Shown: positions 15,621 to 23,116 of the stretch, one piece after another | How the letters are laid out: every line of letters starts with the position of its first letter | Position numbering within the stretch: position 1 is the stretch's first letter | Source: Plastoroseomonas hellenica | GTDB taxonomy: Bacteria > Pseudomonadota > Alphaproteobacteria > Acetobacterales > Acetobacteraceae | NCBI RefSeq assembly: GCF_018129085.1 | Contig: NZ_JAAGBB010000056.1 | Span: 1-34,262 of the forward strand | DNA length: 34,262 nt | Direction: 5' to 3' | Made by a program: the position numbers and the translations under genes | The notes under the pieces: model-generated | The model's database searches: none | Told to the model about the DNA's origin: nothing | What the model saw: only the letters and a program-made list of their open reading frames with translations

Positions 15621-16675
15621 CCGGCCGCCTCGAAACCCGGATCGGCGGGCTCGGGCTCAAGAACCCGGTCATCGCCGCGGCCGCCGAGCACATGATCGAA
15701 GCCGAGGGCGTGCGCGCCGCCATCGCCGCCGGCGCCGGCGCGGTCGTGGTGAAATCCGCGAACGAGTCCGCCGCTGCCCGGGACCAGTTGCAGCGGGCCG
15801 AGTACATCGCCCTCGATGCCGCCTGGAATCCGGTGCCCTGGGGGCCGGATGCGCCGCCCGAGGTCACGCTCGCCACGCGTTCGGGGCTGACGCCGCAGGA
15901 TTTCGACCACTGGCTCGAGCAGAACGTCGCGCTTGACCGGCTGGCGCGGCAGCAGGACTGCCTGCTCGTCGCCAGCCTCGTGCTCGCCGACATCGATGCG
16001 GCGCTCGGCCTCGCGCGCCGGATCGAGCAGGCCGGCCTGCGTGCGCTCGAATTCAATATCGGCACGCCCTATGCCAGCCAGGCCGTGAAGGGCGCGGTGT
16101 CCACCGAGCTGTCGCCGGAGCGGGTCGGCACCCTGGTCGCCGCCATGCGCGGCGCGGTGTCCTTGCCGCTCTGGGTGAAGCTGACCGGCCAGAGCGAACG
16201 CGTGCCCGAGCTGGCCGAAGCGGCGCTCGGTGCCGGCGCCGACGCGGTGGTGATGGCCGGACGCCTGCTCGGCATGGTGCCGGATCTCGACAGCATGGCG
16301 CCGGTGCTGGGCACCAGCCTCGGCATCGGCGGCTACTGGAACCTGCCGCTCACCTGCCACTGGCTCGCGCTGTCGCGGGCACGGCTCGGCGCGGAGGCGC
16401 CGCTCATCGGCATCAACGGCGCGCGCGACGGCCACGACGTGGCACGCATGCTGCTGGCGGGCGCGCATGCGGTCGGCATCGCATCCCCGGTCATGCTGCG
16501 CGGTCCGCAGGTGCTCAGCGAAGCGCTGCACCAGCTCGACGACTACCTCGGGAGCCGCGGCCTGACCGTCGCCGGGATCATCGGCCGCGCGGCCGACAGC
16601 CGCCGCAGCTTCGCCGAGATGCCGCTGCGCCCCGACAACTGGCGCAACTACGTCACCCCTGGAAGCGGGAGCTGA
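15617..16675 (+). CDS. Dihydroorotate-dehydrogenase-like FMN protein
   Basis: The 352-residue product is a beta/alpha barrel of the DHODH/PreA superfamily. It opens with GGLGLKNPVIAAAAE, has the flavin lysine in VVVKSANES, a second lysine in LPLWVKLTG, and the FMN-phosphate region in INGARDGHDVARMLLAGAHA. The usual NxSCPN catalytic-loop motif is replaced by FNIGTPYASQ, without the cysteine, so it is unlikely to be a true PyrD. PreA relatives reduce pyrimidines with a partner subunit, which is absent here. First gene of the operon behind the IclR operator; 3 bp before the next gene. Function: an oxidoreductase on an unknown ring or enoyl compound (inference). Confidence 0.8.
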   Translation: MTGRLETRIGGLGLKNPVIAAAAEHMIEAEGVRAAIAAGAGAVVVKSANESAAARDQLQRAEYIALDAAWNPVPWGPDAPPEVTLATRSGLTPQDFDHWLEQNVALDRLARQQDCLLVASLVLADIDAALGLARRIEQAGLRALEFNIGTPYASQAVKGAVSTELSPERVGTLVAAMRGAVSLPLWVKLTGQSERVPELAEAALGAGADAVVMAGRLLGMVPDLDSMAPVLGTSLGIGGYWNLPLTCHWLALSRARLGAEAPLIGINGARDGHDVARMLLAGAHAVGIASPVMLRGPQVLSEALHQLDDYLGSRGLTVAGIIGRAADSRRSFAEMPLRPDNWRNYVTPGSGS

Positions 16676-16678
16676 ACC

Positions 16679-17596
16679 ATGGAAGCCGCACCCTCCACCC
16701 AAGCTCGCGACGCCGTCATTGACCGCCTGATGCAGGGGGCGATCGACCTGCACACCCATCCCGGCCCATCGCTGATGCCGCGTGCCGTCGACCATATCGA
16801 GGTGGTGGCCGAGGCGGCGAAGGCCGGAATGGCGGCGGTGCTGCTCAAGGACCACTACTACCCGACGATGCCGATCGCGCATCTGATCAACACGCACTTC
16901 CCGGGGCTCACGCGTGCGATCGGCGCGATCGTGCTGAACAACCCGGTCGGCGGCCTCAACCCGAGCGCCGTGGACTACGCGCTGAAGCAGGGGGCGCGGG
17001 TCGTGTGGATGGCGACCGCGCACGCCCAGAACCACATCGACCACGAGAAGAAGGCCGCCTTTCAGGGCAAGTTCCCGACCAACACGAAGAAGACTATCGA
17101 GCCGGTCGGCGCGACCCTGACCGATGCGCAGGGCGTGGTGCGCGATGAGGTGAAGCTGATCCTGGACCTGATCGCGGAAGCCGATGCCGCGGTCTCCGGC
17201 GGCCACCACCACATCAGCGAGCTGTTTCCCTTCTATGAGGAAGCGGCGCGGCGCGGGGTGAAGCGATGCTTCCTCAATCACCCGACCTATGTGAACGAAG
17301 GCTCCTTCCAGGACATCCAGGCGCTCACCCGCATGGGCGTGAAGATGGAGCATTCCATCTGCATGTTCATCCCCTCGGTATTCGAGCAATTCGACCGTGA
17401 CCACCTGCGACAGGTGATCGATGCCGGCGGCGTCGAGCACACTTTCTTCGGCTCCGATCTCGGCCAGAAGGGCAATCCGACGCCGGTCGAAGGCTTCCGC
17501 CAGATCATCGGCATGCTGCTGGACATGGGCTACGGCGAGGCGGAGATCCGCCGCATGGTCGCCGGCAACGCCGCCGAGCTCCTGGACATCCATTGA
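16679..17596 (+). CDS. DUF6282 family metal-dependent hydrolase-like protein
   Basis: The 305-residue protein begins its domain with DLHTHPGPS (His25, His27), the metal-binding start of amidohydrolase barrels. Further candidate ligands lie in LLKDHYYPT, SGGHHHISEL, FLNHPTYVNEG and FFGSDLGQKGNP (late aspartate). The overall form matches DUF6282, amidohydrolase-like proteins with no assigned substrate. It follows the flavoprotein by 3 bp and precedes a Bug protein, so it is the hydrolytic step of this operon. Hydrolysis of a lactone, cyclic amide or similar ring is plausible. Confidence 0.82.
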   Translation: MEAAPSTQARDAVIDRLMQGAIDLHTHPGPSLMPRAVDHIEVVAEAAKAGMAAVLLKDHYYPTMPIAHLINTHFPGLTRAIGAIVLNNPVGGLNPSAVDYALKQGARVVWMATAHAQNHIDHEKKAAFQGKFPTNTKKTIEPVGATLTDAQGVVRDEVKLILDLIAEADAAVSGGHHHISELFPFYEEAARRGVKRCFLNHPTYVNEGSFQDIQALTRMGVKMEHSICMFIPSVFEQFDRDHLRQVIDAGGVEHTFFGSDLGQKGNPTPVEGFRQIIGMLLDMGYGEAEIRRMVAGNAAELLDIH

Positions 17597-17634
17597 CAGT
17601 GCCGCGCAACGGGACGCTTCCGGAGGACCCTGCC

Positions 17635-18615
17635 ATGCCGATCTCCCGTCGGGTGCTGCTCGGCAGCGCCGCCCTTGCCTCCGCATCGCTGGTGCGGCCG
17701 GTCTTGGCGCAGGCCAATGCCTGGCCGGCGCGCCCGATCCGCGTGGTGCTCGGCTTCGCGCCCGGCGGCGTCGGCGACTTCACCGCGCGGCTGGTGATGC
17801 CGCGCCTCTCCGAGGCGCTGGGCCAGCCGATTGTCATCGACAACCGGCCGAGCGCCGGCGGCATCATCGCCGCCGAGGCGGTCGCGCGCAGCGCGCCGGA
17901 CGGCTACACGCTGCTGCTGCTGACGACGACCAACAGCACCGCCGCGTCGCTCTATCGCAGCCTCTCCTATGACGTGACGCGCGATTTCGCGCCGATCGGC
18001 CGCATGACGGCCTTCGACCACGTGCTGCTGACCGCCGCCAACAGCCCCTACCGATCCTTGCAGGAAGTGTTCGCCGCAGCGCGGGCGGCCCCGGGCAGTA
18101 TCAATATCGGCTCGATTTCGGTGGGCAACGCGCAGCATCTCGGCGCGGAGCTGCTGCGCCGCATGGCCGATGTGGATCTGACCGTGGTGCCCTACCGCTC
18201 GACCCCGGATCTGGTGAATGCGACCGCGACGGGTGACGTGCATATCGCGAGCGAGATCCTGGCCCCCGTGCTGTCGCAGATTCAAGGCGGGCGCTTGCGT
18301 GCCCTCGCCATGACCTCCGCCACGCGCTTTCCCCTGCTGCCGGAGGTTCCGACCGCCGTCGAAGCCGGGCTGCCGGACTATGTCGTCGGCTCGTGGAACG
18401 GCCTGGCCGGCCCGGCGCGCACCCCGCCTGCGGTCGTCGAGCGTATCAACAGGGAGATGGTGCGCGTCCTGGCCGATGGCGATGTTCGCGCCCGCCTGAA
18501 CGAGCTCGGCGTGCAGCCGGCGGCCAGCTCGCCGGAGGAGTTCGCTGCCTTCCTGCGCAGCGAAGGCGCACGCTGGGGCCGCGTCATCGAGGCGGCCAAT
18601 ATCCCGAAGCAGTGA
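17635..18615 (+). CDS. Bug/TctC-family binding protein of the catabolic operon
   Basis: The 326-residue product has a Tat-like leader ([18 protein letters not shown], then PVLAQA). The mature Bug sequence includes [34 protein letters not shown] and [18 protein letters not shown] lies 8 nt before the ATG at 17635, which supports this start. It presumably binds the compound consumed by the surrounding enzymes; no TctAB permease genes are nearby. It is 27% smaller in leader than some homologs only if later starts are used; the chosen form has normal length. Confidence 0.93.
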   Translation: MPISRRVLLGSAALASASLVRPVLAQANAWPARPIRVVLGFAPGGVGDFTARLVMPRLSEALGQPIVIDNRPSAGGIIAAEAVARSAPDGYTLLLLTTTNSTAASLYRSLSYDVTRDFAPIGRMTAFDHVLLTAANSPYRSLQEVFAAARAAPGSINIGSISVGNAQHLGAELLRRMADVDLTVVPYRSTPDLVNATATGDVHIASEILAPVLSQIQGGRLRALAMTSATRFPLLPEVPTAVEAGLPDYVVGSWNGLAGPARTPPAVVERINREMVRVLADGDVRARLNELGVQPAASSPEEFAAFLRSEGARWGRVIEAANIPKQ

Positions 18616-18628
18616 AAGGGCAGGCAGC

Positions 18629-19525
18629 ATGTACGACGCATCCGATCCGCGCGCGGCGCTCGCCGCCGCGCCGGCGACTGTCCGGCCAGCGCCGACGCGC
18701 TTCGCCGGTGCCGAATACGCCAGGTTCTATGAGCTTCCACCGCAGGAGGAGGCCGAGGGCCTGCGCGGCTGGTACGCGCGCGGCCAGAACTTCCTGGTGA
18801 ATCATGTCGAGGCGGCGGCCGGCGCGATCCTGGCCCGGGCGGCGCAGCCGGACGAATACGTCCTGCTGCTGCCCGACGCCGCGACCCGGGTGGAGATCGA
18901 GGCCGGCGGCGAGCGCCGGGGCCTCGACGGCAACAGCCTCGCCTTCATCCCGCCTGGCGACAGCCGCGTGACGGTCAAGGCGCCCGGCCGCATGATCCGC
19001 CTCTTCACCACGCGCGCCGGGGACCTCGCTGCCCGGGCGGTGAACGCCGCCTCCTATGCCGAGCCGCACCCCAATGTCGCGCCGCTCGCCGATTGGCCGG
19101 CGCCGCCCGGCGGCTGGCGCGTCCGCAGTTACGGCCTCGACGTGCCGCCCGAGCCGACGCGTTTCGGGCGCATCTGGCGCTGCACGACCTTCATGGTGAA
19201 CTACCTGGACCCGGCCGATGGCCCGCGCGACGCGACGAAGATGTCGCCGCATCATCATGACGACTTCGAACAAGGCTCGCTCGTGCTGGATGGGGCCTAT
19301 ACCCACCACATCCGCTGGCCCTGGACCACGGACATGACGATCTGGCGGCCGGATGACCATGAATACTGCGCCGCCCCCTCGCTGACCGTCATCCCGCCAC
19401 CGGCGATCCACACCTCACGGGCCGAGATGGCGGGCCAGATGGTCGACATCTTCTGCCCGCCGCGCCGGGATTTCTCGGAAAAACCCGGCTGGGTGCTCAA
19501 TGCCGGCGACTACCCGATGCCCTGA
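18629..19525 (+). CDS. Cupin-fold protein of unknown function
   Basis: The 298-residue product looks like a two-domain cupin. The second domain carries [19 protein letters not shown] (His208-210, Glu214), a standard cupin metal site, with a late histidine in [12 protein letters not shown]. The first domain is beta-rich but lacks the histidines, so only one site seems active. Such proteins can be isomerases, dioxygenases or sugar-acid epimerases; I cannot choose. It lies 13 bp after the Bug gene with a purine-rich ribosome site, so it belongs to the same operon. A G-rich direct repeat follows its stop. Confidence 0.75.
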   Translation: MYDASDPRAALAAAPATVRPAPTRFAGAEYARFYELPPQEEAEGLRGWYARGQNFLVNHVEAAAGAILARAAQPDEYVLLLPDAATRVEIEAGGERRGLDGNSLAFIPPGDSRVTVKAPGRMIRLFTTRAGDLAARAVNAASYAEPHPNVAPLADWPAPPGGWRVRSYGLDVPPEPTRFGRIWRCTTFMVNYLDPADGPRDATKMSPHHHDDFEQGSLVLDGAYTHHIRWPWTTDMTIWRPDDHEYCAAPSLTVIPPPAIHTSRAEMAGQMVDIFCPPRRDFSEKPGWVLNAGDYPMP

Positions 19526-19526
19526 C

Positions 19527-19547
19527 GGGGCAGGGCACGGGGCAGGG
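19527..19547 (+). other. G-quadruplex-type motif after the cupin stop
   Basis: Four G-runs (GGGG-CA-GGG-CAC-GGGG-CA-GGG) begin one base after the stop codon, as two 12-bp direct repeats. The pattern meets the common four-run definition on the mRNA-sense strand. Whether it folds is untested; it could slow ribosome exit or end transcription. Confidence 0.5.
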
Positions 19548-19616
19548 CAGGCATGCCCGGCGACCTCCGCTTGACGGGTGGCGCCGGCGGCGTCGAACTT
19601 GGCAGCAGGGACTTCG

Positions 19617-19670
19617 TTGGATCGCGTGATTCACGCTTTTCGGCGATTCCGCCTCAAGCGATCACGCTCA
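19617..19670. repeat. GATCGCGTGAT hairpin repeat, copy 2
   Basis: GATCGCGTGATTCACGC at 19620 is followed by a TTTTC spacer, the mini-hairpin GGCGATTCCGCC, and GATCACGCTC. GCGTGAT pairs with ATCACGC. The same layout recurs at 22554-22608 with about 85% identity by eye. It lies 17 bp before the acetamidase gene, in its leader. Confidence 0.8.
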
Positions 19671-19686
19671 AGCCAGGAAGCCCGCC

Positions 19687-20658
19687 ATGCCGAAGACCAT
19701 CCGCATCGACGCCAGCGTCGAGACCTGCCGCTGGGGCGCCTTCGACGCCAGCTTCCCGCCGCTCGCGGAGGTGGAATCGGGTGACACCGTCGTCCTGGAA
19801 TGCATCTCCGGCGGGCCAGAGCAGATGCCGCCGCGCGAATCCATGCTGGCGGTGCATCCGGCGCTGCGGGAGGTGCATGCGAAGCTGCCCCGCCTCGGCG
19901 CGCATGTGATCACCGGCCCGGTCGCCGTGAAGGGTGCTGAGCCCGGCGATATGCTGCGCGTGGATATCGCGAAGATCGAGCTCGGCTCGGATTGGGGCTT
20001 CTGCGGCTTCCGGCCGCTGTTCGGCACGCTGCCGGAGGACTTCCCCTATCGCCGGGTGCTGCATATCCCGGCCGACAAGGAGCGGATGGTGTGCACGCTG
20101 CCCTTCGGTCCCAAGGAAGGGGGCATGGAGCTGGCGCTGGCGCCTTTCTTCGGCGTGATGGGCGTGGCGCCGCCGCGCGATTGGGGGATGATCAACACCA
20201 AGGAGCCGCGCGCCCATGGCGGCAATCTCGACAACAAGGAACTGACCGCCGGCAGCACGCTCTATTTGCCGGTCTGGACCGAGGGGGCGCTGTTCTCGGC
20301 CGGCGACGGGCATGGCGTGCAGGGCGATGGCGAGGTCTGCATCAATGCGCTGGAGATCAACCTCACCGGCCATTTCAAGCTGAGCCTGGTGAAGGGCGGC
20401 GGGGTGAACAGCCCGGCGCTGCGCTTCCCGCGCGCCGAGACGCCGACCCACTACATCACCATGGGGCTGAACGAGGATCTCGACCTCGCGATGAAGCAGG
20501 CGCTCAGGGAGATGATCGCCTTCATCTGCTCGCGCTCCAACCTCTCCGACGCCGATGCCTACCAGTTCTGCTCGCTAGCGGTGGATTTCGCGGTGACCCA
20601 GACGGTGAACGGCGAAAAGGGCGTGCATGGCAAGCTGAAGAAGGGGCTGCTGTTTTGA
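19687..20658 (+). CDS. Acetamidase/formamidase family amidase
   Basis: FmdA/AmdA enzymes hydrolyse short amides such as formamide and acetamide to the acid and ammonia in the cytosol. The 323-residue product shows the family blocks RAHGGNLDNKEL (176-186) and GDGHGVQGDGEVC (206-218), together with TGPVAVKGAEPGDML near residue 77. AGGAAG lies about 8 nt before the ATG. It is codirectional with the IclR operon, 161 bp downstream of the cupin gene, so it could share the pathway or have its own promoter. The exact amide is unknown; members of this family vary in substrate. Confidence 0.9.
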   Translation: MPKTIRIDASVETCRWGAFDASFPPLAEVESGDTVVLECISGGPEQMPPRESMLAVHPALREVHAKLPRLGAHVITGPVAVKGAEPGDMLRVDIAKIELGSDWGFCGFRPLFGTLPEDFPYRRVLHIPADKERMVCTLPFGPKEGGMELALAPFFGVMGVAPPRDWGMINTKEPRAHGGNLDNKELTAGSTLYLPVWTEGALFSAGDGHGVQGDGEVCINALEINLTGHFKLSLVKGGGVNSPALRFPRAETPTHYITMGLNEDLDLAMKQALREMIAFICSRSNLSDADAYQFCSLAVDFAVTQTVNGEKGVHGKLKKGLLF

Positions 20659-20858
20659 GAGCCTGCCTCGGCATGGGGCGGCGGCGATCTGGCGGTCCTT
20701 TTCCGCCCCTGCCGCGCCGGCCAGCTTTGTCTGCCGAGCAGCTTCACCCTGACGGGATCTGCTCGGGCCGATGCAACCAGCATCGGCTGCGTCACCCGAC
20801 ACGACAGGAACGAAAAATGACTCCCCACCTCGCCGCCGCCCCATGCCGAGACAGGCTC
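20659..20858 (+). repeat. Structured palindromic element, long copy (E1)
   Basis: Terminal arms at 20659-20686 and 20831-20858 pair over 28 bp with one mismatch. Inside are a small GGCGG/CCGCC stem, an extra hairpin CCGAGCAG/CTGCTCGG (20734-20766), and CCGATGC-AACCA-GCATCGG (20768-20786). The end is the strongly conserved GACAGGAACGAAAAATG. A shorter copy lies at 26232-26392 on the other strand; the core is nearly identical, the arms differ but stay complementary. It starts right after the amidase stop and ends 2 bp before the proC ATG, so the proC ribosome site lies in its right arm. Confidence 0.9.
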
Positions 20859-20860
20859 TG

Positions 20861-21676
20861 ATGGCCGAAACACTTCCCCCCCTGCTGCTCGTCGGCTGCG
20901 GCAAGATGGGCGGCGCCATGCTCGCGGGCTGGCGCGAGCAGGGCCTCGCCTCCGCCGTGGTGGTGGAACCCTATGTGAGCGAAGCCCTGCGGGCGCTGGC
21001 CGGGCAGGGGGTCACGGTGGTGCCGGATGCCGCCTCGATCCCCGTTGGCTTCAGCCCCGGCGTCATCGTCTTCGCGATCAAGCCGCAGGAGGCGCCGGCG
21101 GCGCTGCCGGCCTATGCGGCGCTCGCGGCCGGCGCGCTCTCCATCTCGATCATGGCCGGGCGGTCGGTCGCCTCGATGCAGGCGGCGCTGGGCGAGGGCT
21201 CGGCGCTGATCCGCGCCATGCCCAACACCCCGGCCGCGATCCGCCAGGGCTTCACCGTGGGCTTCACCGGCCCCGGCGTCACCGAGGCGCAGCGGGCGCT
21301 GGCCGACCGCCTGCTGGCCGCGATCGGGGAGGTCGCCTGGGTGGCGGAGGAGGACCTCATCAACCCCGTCACCGCCGTCTCCGGCGGCGGTCCGGCTTAT
21401 GTCTTCCTGCTGACCGAGCTCCTGGAGCAGGCGGCAATCGGGGAGGGGTTGCCGCCCGACCTGGCACGGCGCATGGCGCGCGTGACCGTCTCGGGGTCCG
21501 GCGCCCTGCTGGCGGCGAGCAGCGAGGATGCGGCGGCGCTGCGCCGTGCCGTCACCAGCCCCAAGGGCACGACCGAACGCGCACTGGCGGTGCTGATGGC
21601 GGAGGAAGCCTGGCCCGACGCGATCCGCCGCGCCATGGCCGCAGCGACTGCCCGGTCCCGCGAACTGGCGGGGTGA
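20861..21676 (+). CDS. proC: Pyrroline-5-carboxylate reductase
   Basis: ProC reduces 1-pyrroline-5-carboxylate to proline with NAD(P)H. The 271-residue protein has the Rossmann start LLLVGCGKMGGAML (glycines at 12, 14 and 17), MPNTPAAIRQG near 120, and the C-terminal signature region AVSGGGPAYVFLLTELLEQA with SPKGTTERAL further on. Length is normal. The ATG at 20861 gives the usual N-terminus; an in-frame ATG at 20843 lies within the structured element and would add six residues. The AGG ribosome site at 20853-20855 is inside the element's closing arm, so the element could control translation. Confidence 0.95.
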   Translation: MAETLPPLLLVGCGKMGGAMLAGWREQGLASAVVVEPYVSEALRALAGQGVTVVPDAASIPVGFSPGVIVFAIKPQEAPAALPAYAALAAGALSISIMAGRSVASMQAALGEGSALIRAMPNTPAAIRQGFTVGFTGPGVTEAQRALADRLLAAIGEVAWVAEEDLINPVTAVSGGGPAYVFLLTELLEQAAIGEGLPPDLARRMARVTVSGSGALLAASSEDAAALRRAVTSPKGTTERALAVLMAEEAWPDAIRRAMAAATARSRELAG

Positions 21677-21745
21677 CGTATAGCCGACCGGCAGCTTGGC
21701 CGGTCCGCAGCCGCGAATGCGGCCCGCGCGCAGTCACGCGTCACA

Positions 21746-21764
21746 CCGGAGGCGTGCCCTCCGG
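21746..21764. terminator. Hairpin downstream of proC
   Basis: CCGGAGG and CCTCCGG pair around CGTGC, about 70 bp after the proC stop and 90 bp before the next gene. No T-run, but the position suits a transcription end. Confidence 0.4.
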
Positions 21765-21851
21765 CACGGGCGTCTGAGGGCTGCTGTAAGTATCCATCCT
21801 CTCGCAGAATCTTCGCTGGCATCATCCGCGCACCGGCCCATATTTGTCGTC

Positions 21852-22478
21852 ATGAGCGAGAGCGAACCCAACGACGCCGCGCTGCTGGCGGGCTTCTGGC
21901 AGGTGGTGGCGCTGCGCGGCTGGCATGGCGTGACCATGGGCCGTGTCGCCGAGGAGGCCGGGACCACCTTGGCCGCGCTGCGCAGCCGCGCGCGCACGCC
22001 GCTCGACCTGCTGTTGCTGCATGGTCGCGAAGCGGACCGGATCGTGCTGGCGGGCACGGTGCGCGGCCAGGGCGGCAGCCCACGCGACCGTATCTTCGAC
22101 GTGCTCATGCGCCGGCTGGACGCCATGCAGCCGCATCGTCCGGGCATCCTCCGCCTGCTGTCGGACATGAAGCGCGATCCCTTCCTGGCGCTGTTCCTGG
22201 CGCCGCATCTCCTGGTCTCGATGGGCTGGATGCTGGAGGCGGCGGAGATCGACGCCGCGCTGCCCGCCGGCGCCTGGCGGGCGCCGGGCCTGGCCGTCGT
22301 CTGGCTCGCCGCCGTGCGGGCCTGGCACGCGGATGACAGCCCCGATCTCGGGGCCACCATGGCGGCGCTCGATCGCGCGCTGGACCGGGCGGAGGGCATC
22401 GCCCGCGGCCTGCGCCTGCCGATCGCGCCGGACAATGCAGAAGCCGGGGCGACGGAGGCTGCCGCACCCGCCGATTGA
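21852..22478 (+). CDS. TetR/AcrR-like regulator (COQ9-like C-terminus possible)
   Basis: The 208-residue protein begins with a TetR-type DNA-binding helix set: LLAGFWQVVALRGWHGVTMG, then RVAEEAGTTLAALRSRA, about residues 9-55. An all-helical domain with RDRIFDVLMRRLDAMQPHR follows. This arrangement is shared by TetR regulators and by alphaproteobacterial COQ9-like proteins of ubiquinone synthesis; I cannot separate them by eye. No ribosome site precedes the ATG, and an AT-rich CATATTTG lies about 8 nt upstream, which would suit a leaderless mRNA. Its neighbour downstream is a phasin, so regulation of polyester granules is possible but unproven. Confidence 0.7.
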   Translation: MSESEPNDAALLAGFWQVVALRGWHGVTMGRVAEEAGTTLAALRSRARTPLDLLLLHGREADRIVLAGTVRGQGGSPRDRIFDVLMRRLDAMQPHRPGILRLLSDMKRDPFLALFLAPHLLVSMGWMLEAAEIDAALPAGAWRAPGLAVVWLAAVRAWHADDSPDLGATMAALDRALDRAEGIARGLRLPIAPDNAEAGATEAAAPAD

Positions 22479-22553
22479 TCACCGCCCGTCGGGTGACGGG
22501 CGCTGGAGCATGATCCGCTCGCCTGCGCTCACGGACCATACTCTAGCCCTTTG

Positions 22554-22608
22554 TTTGATCGCGTGATTCGGACTTTCGGCGATTCCGCCGCAAGTCATCA
22601 CGCTCTAG
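22554..22608. repeat. GATCGCGTGAT hairpin repeat, copy 3
   Basis: TTTGATCGCGTGATTCGGAC is followed by TTTC, the mini-hairpin GGCGATTCCGCC and ATCACGCTCTAG. A further CTCTAG lies upstream at about 22541-22546, so the unit is flanked by this 6-mer on both sides. The repeat ends 16 bp before the phasin ATG. Confidence 0.8.
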
Positions 22609-22624
22609 GAGAGGGATTGAGGAA

Positions 22625-23059
22625 ATGTCCAGCAGCTCCAACAGCCCGAAGCCGGACGTGACCCGTCTGTTCGGCGATTTCCGTTTTCCCGCGATGCCTG
22701 ATCTGGAGGCCCTGGCCGGCGCGCAGCGCCGCAACCTGGATGCGCTGTCGGCCGCGAACCGCGTGGCGCTGGAAGGGGCACAGGCGGTGGCGAAGCGCCA
22801 CATGGAGATCCTGCAGCAATCGGTCGGCGAATTGTCCGAAGCGATGCGCAAGCTCGCCGAGGTCGAGGCCCCGCAGGCCCGCGCCGAGCGCCAGGCGGAG
22901 GTGGTGCGCATCACCTATGAGCGCGCCGTCGCCAACATGCGGGAGCTGGCCGAGCTGATCCAGAAATCCAGCACCGAGGCCTTGTCCTTGCTGAACCACC
23001 GCTTCGCGGAGGCGATGGAGGAGGCGAAGGCGCTCACGCAGCCGAAGACGGACGGCTGA
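22625..23059 (+). CDS. Phasin-family protein
   Basis: Phasins coat polyhydroxyalkanoate granules and control their size. The 144-residue product is almost wholly helical with heptad-like spacing. It contains the phasin stretch ALAGAQRRNLDALSAANRVA and LQQSVGELSEAMRKLAEVEA, typical of the alphaproteobacterial Phasin_2 type. There are no membrane segments or signal peptide. GGAGAGGG lies upstream of the ATG at suitable distance. It has an intact short-repeat hairpin in its leader. Function in granules versus a more general chaperone role cannot be decided here. Confidence 0.88.
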   Translation: MSSSSNSPKPDVTRLFGDFRFPAMPDLEALAGAQRRNLDALSAANRVALEGAQAVAKRHMEILQQSVGELSEAMRKLAEVEAPQARAERQAEVVRITYERAVANMRELAELIQKSSTEALSLLNHRFAEAMEEAKALTQPKTDG

Positions 23060-23116
23060 CCCCGCCCGCCGACGGCAACCTCTGGTCAACCATGCGGATG
23101 GGATGATCCCGGTCCC

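Noticed and set aside
15491-17686. A 731-codon open frame on the minus strand across two catabolic genes
   Set aside because: It spans two genes with clear family motifs on the plus strand and has no recognisable domain.
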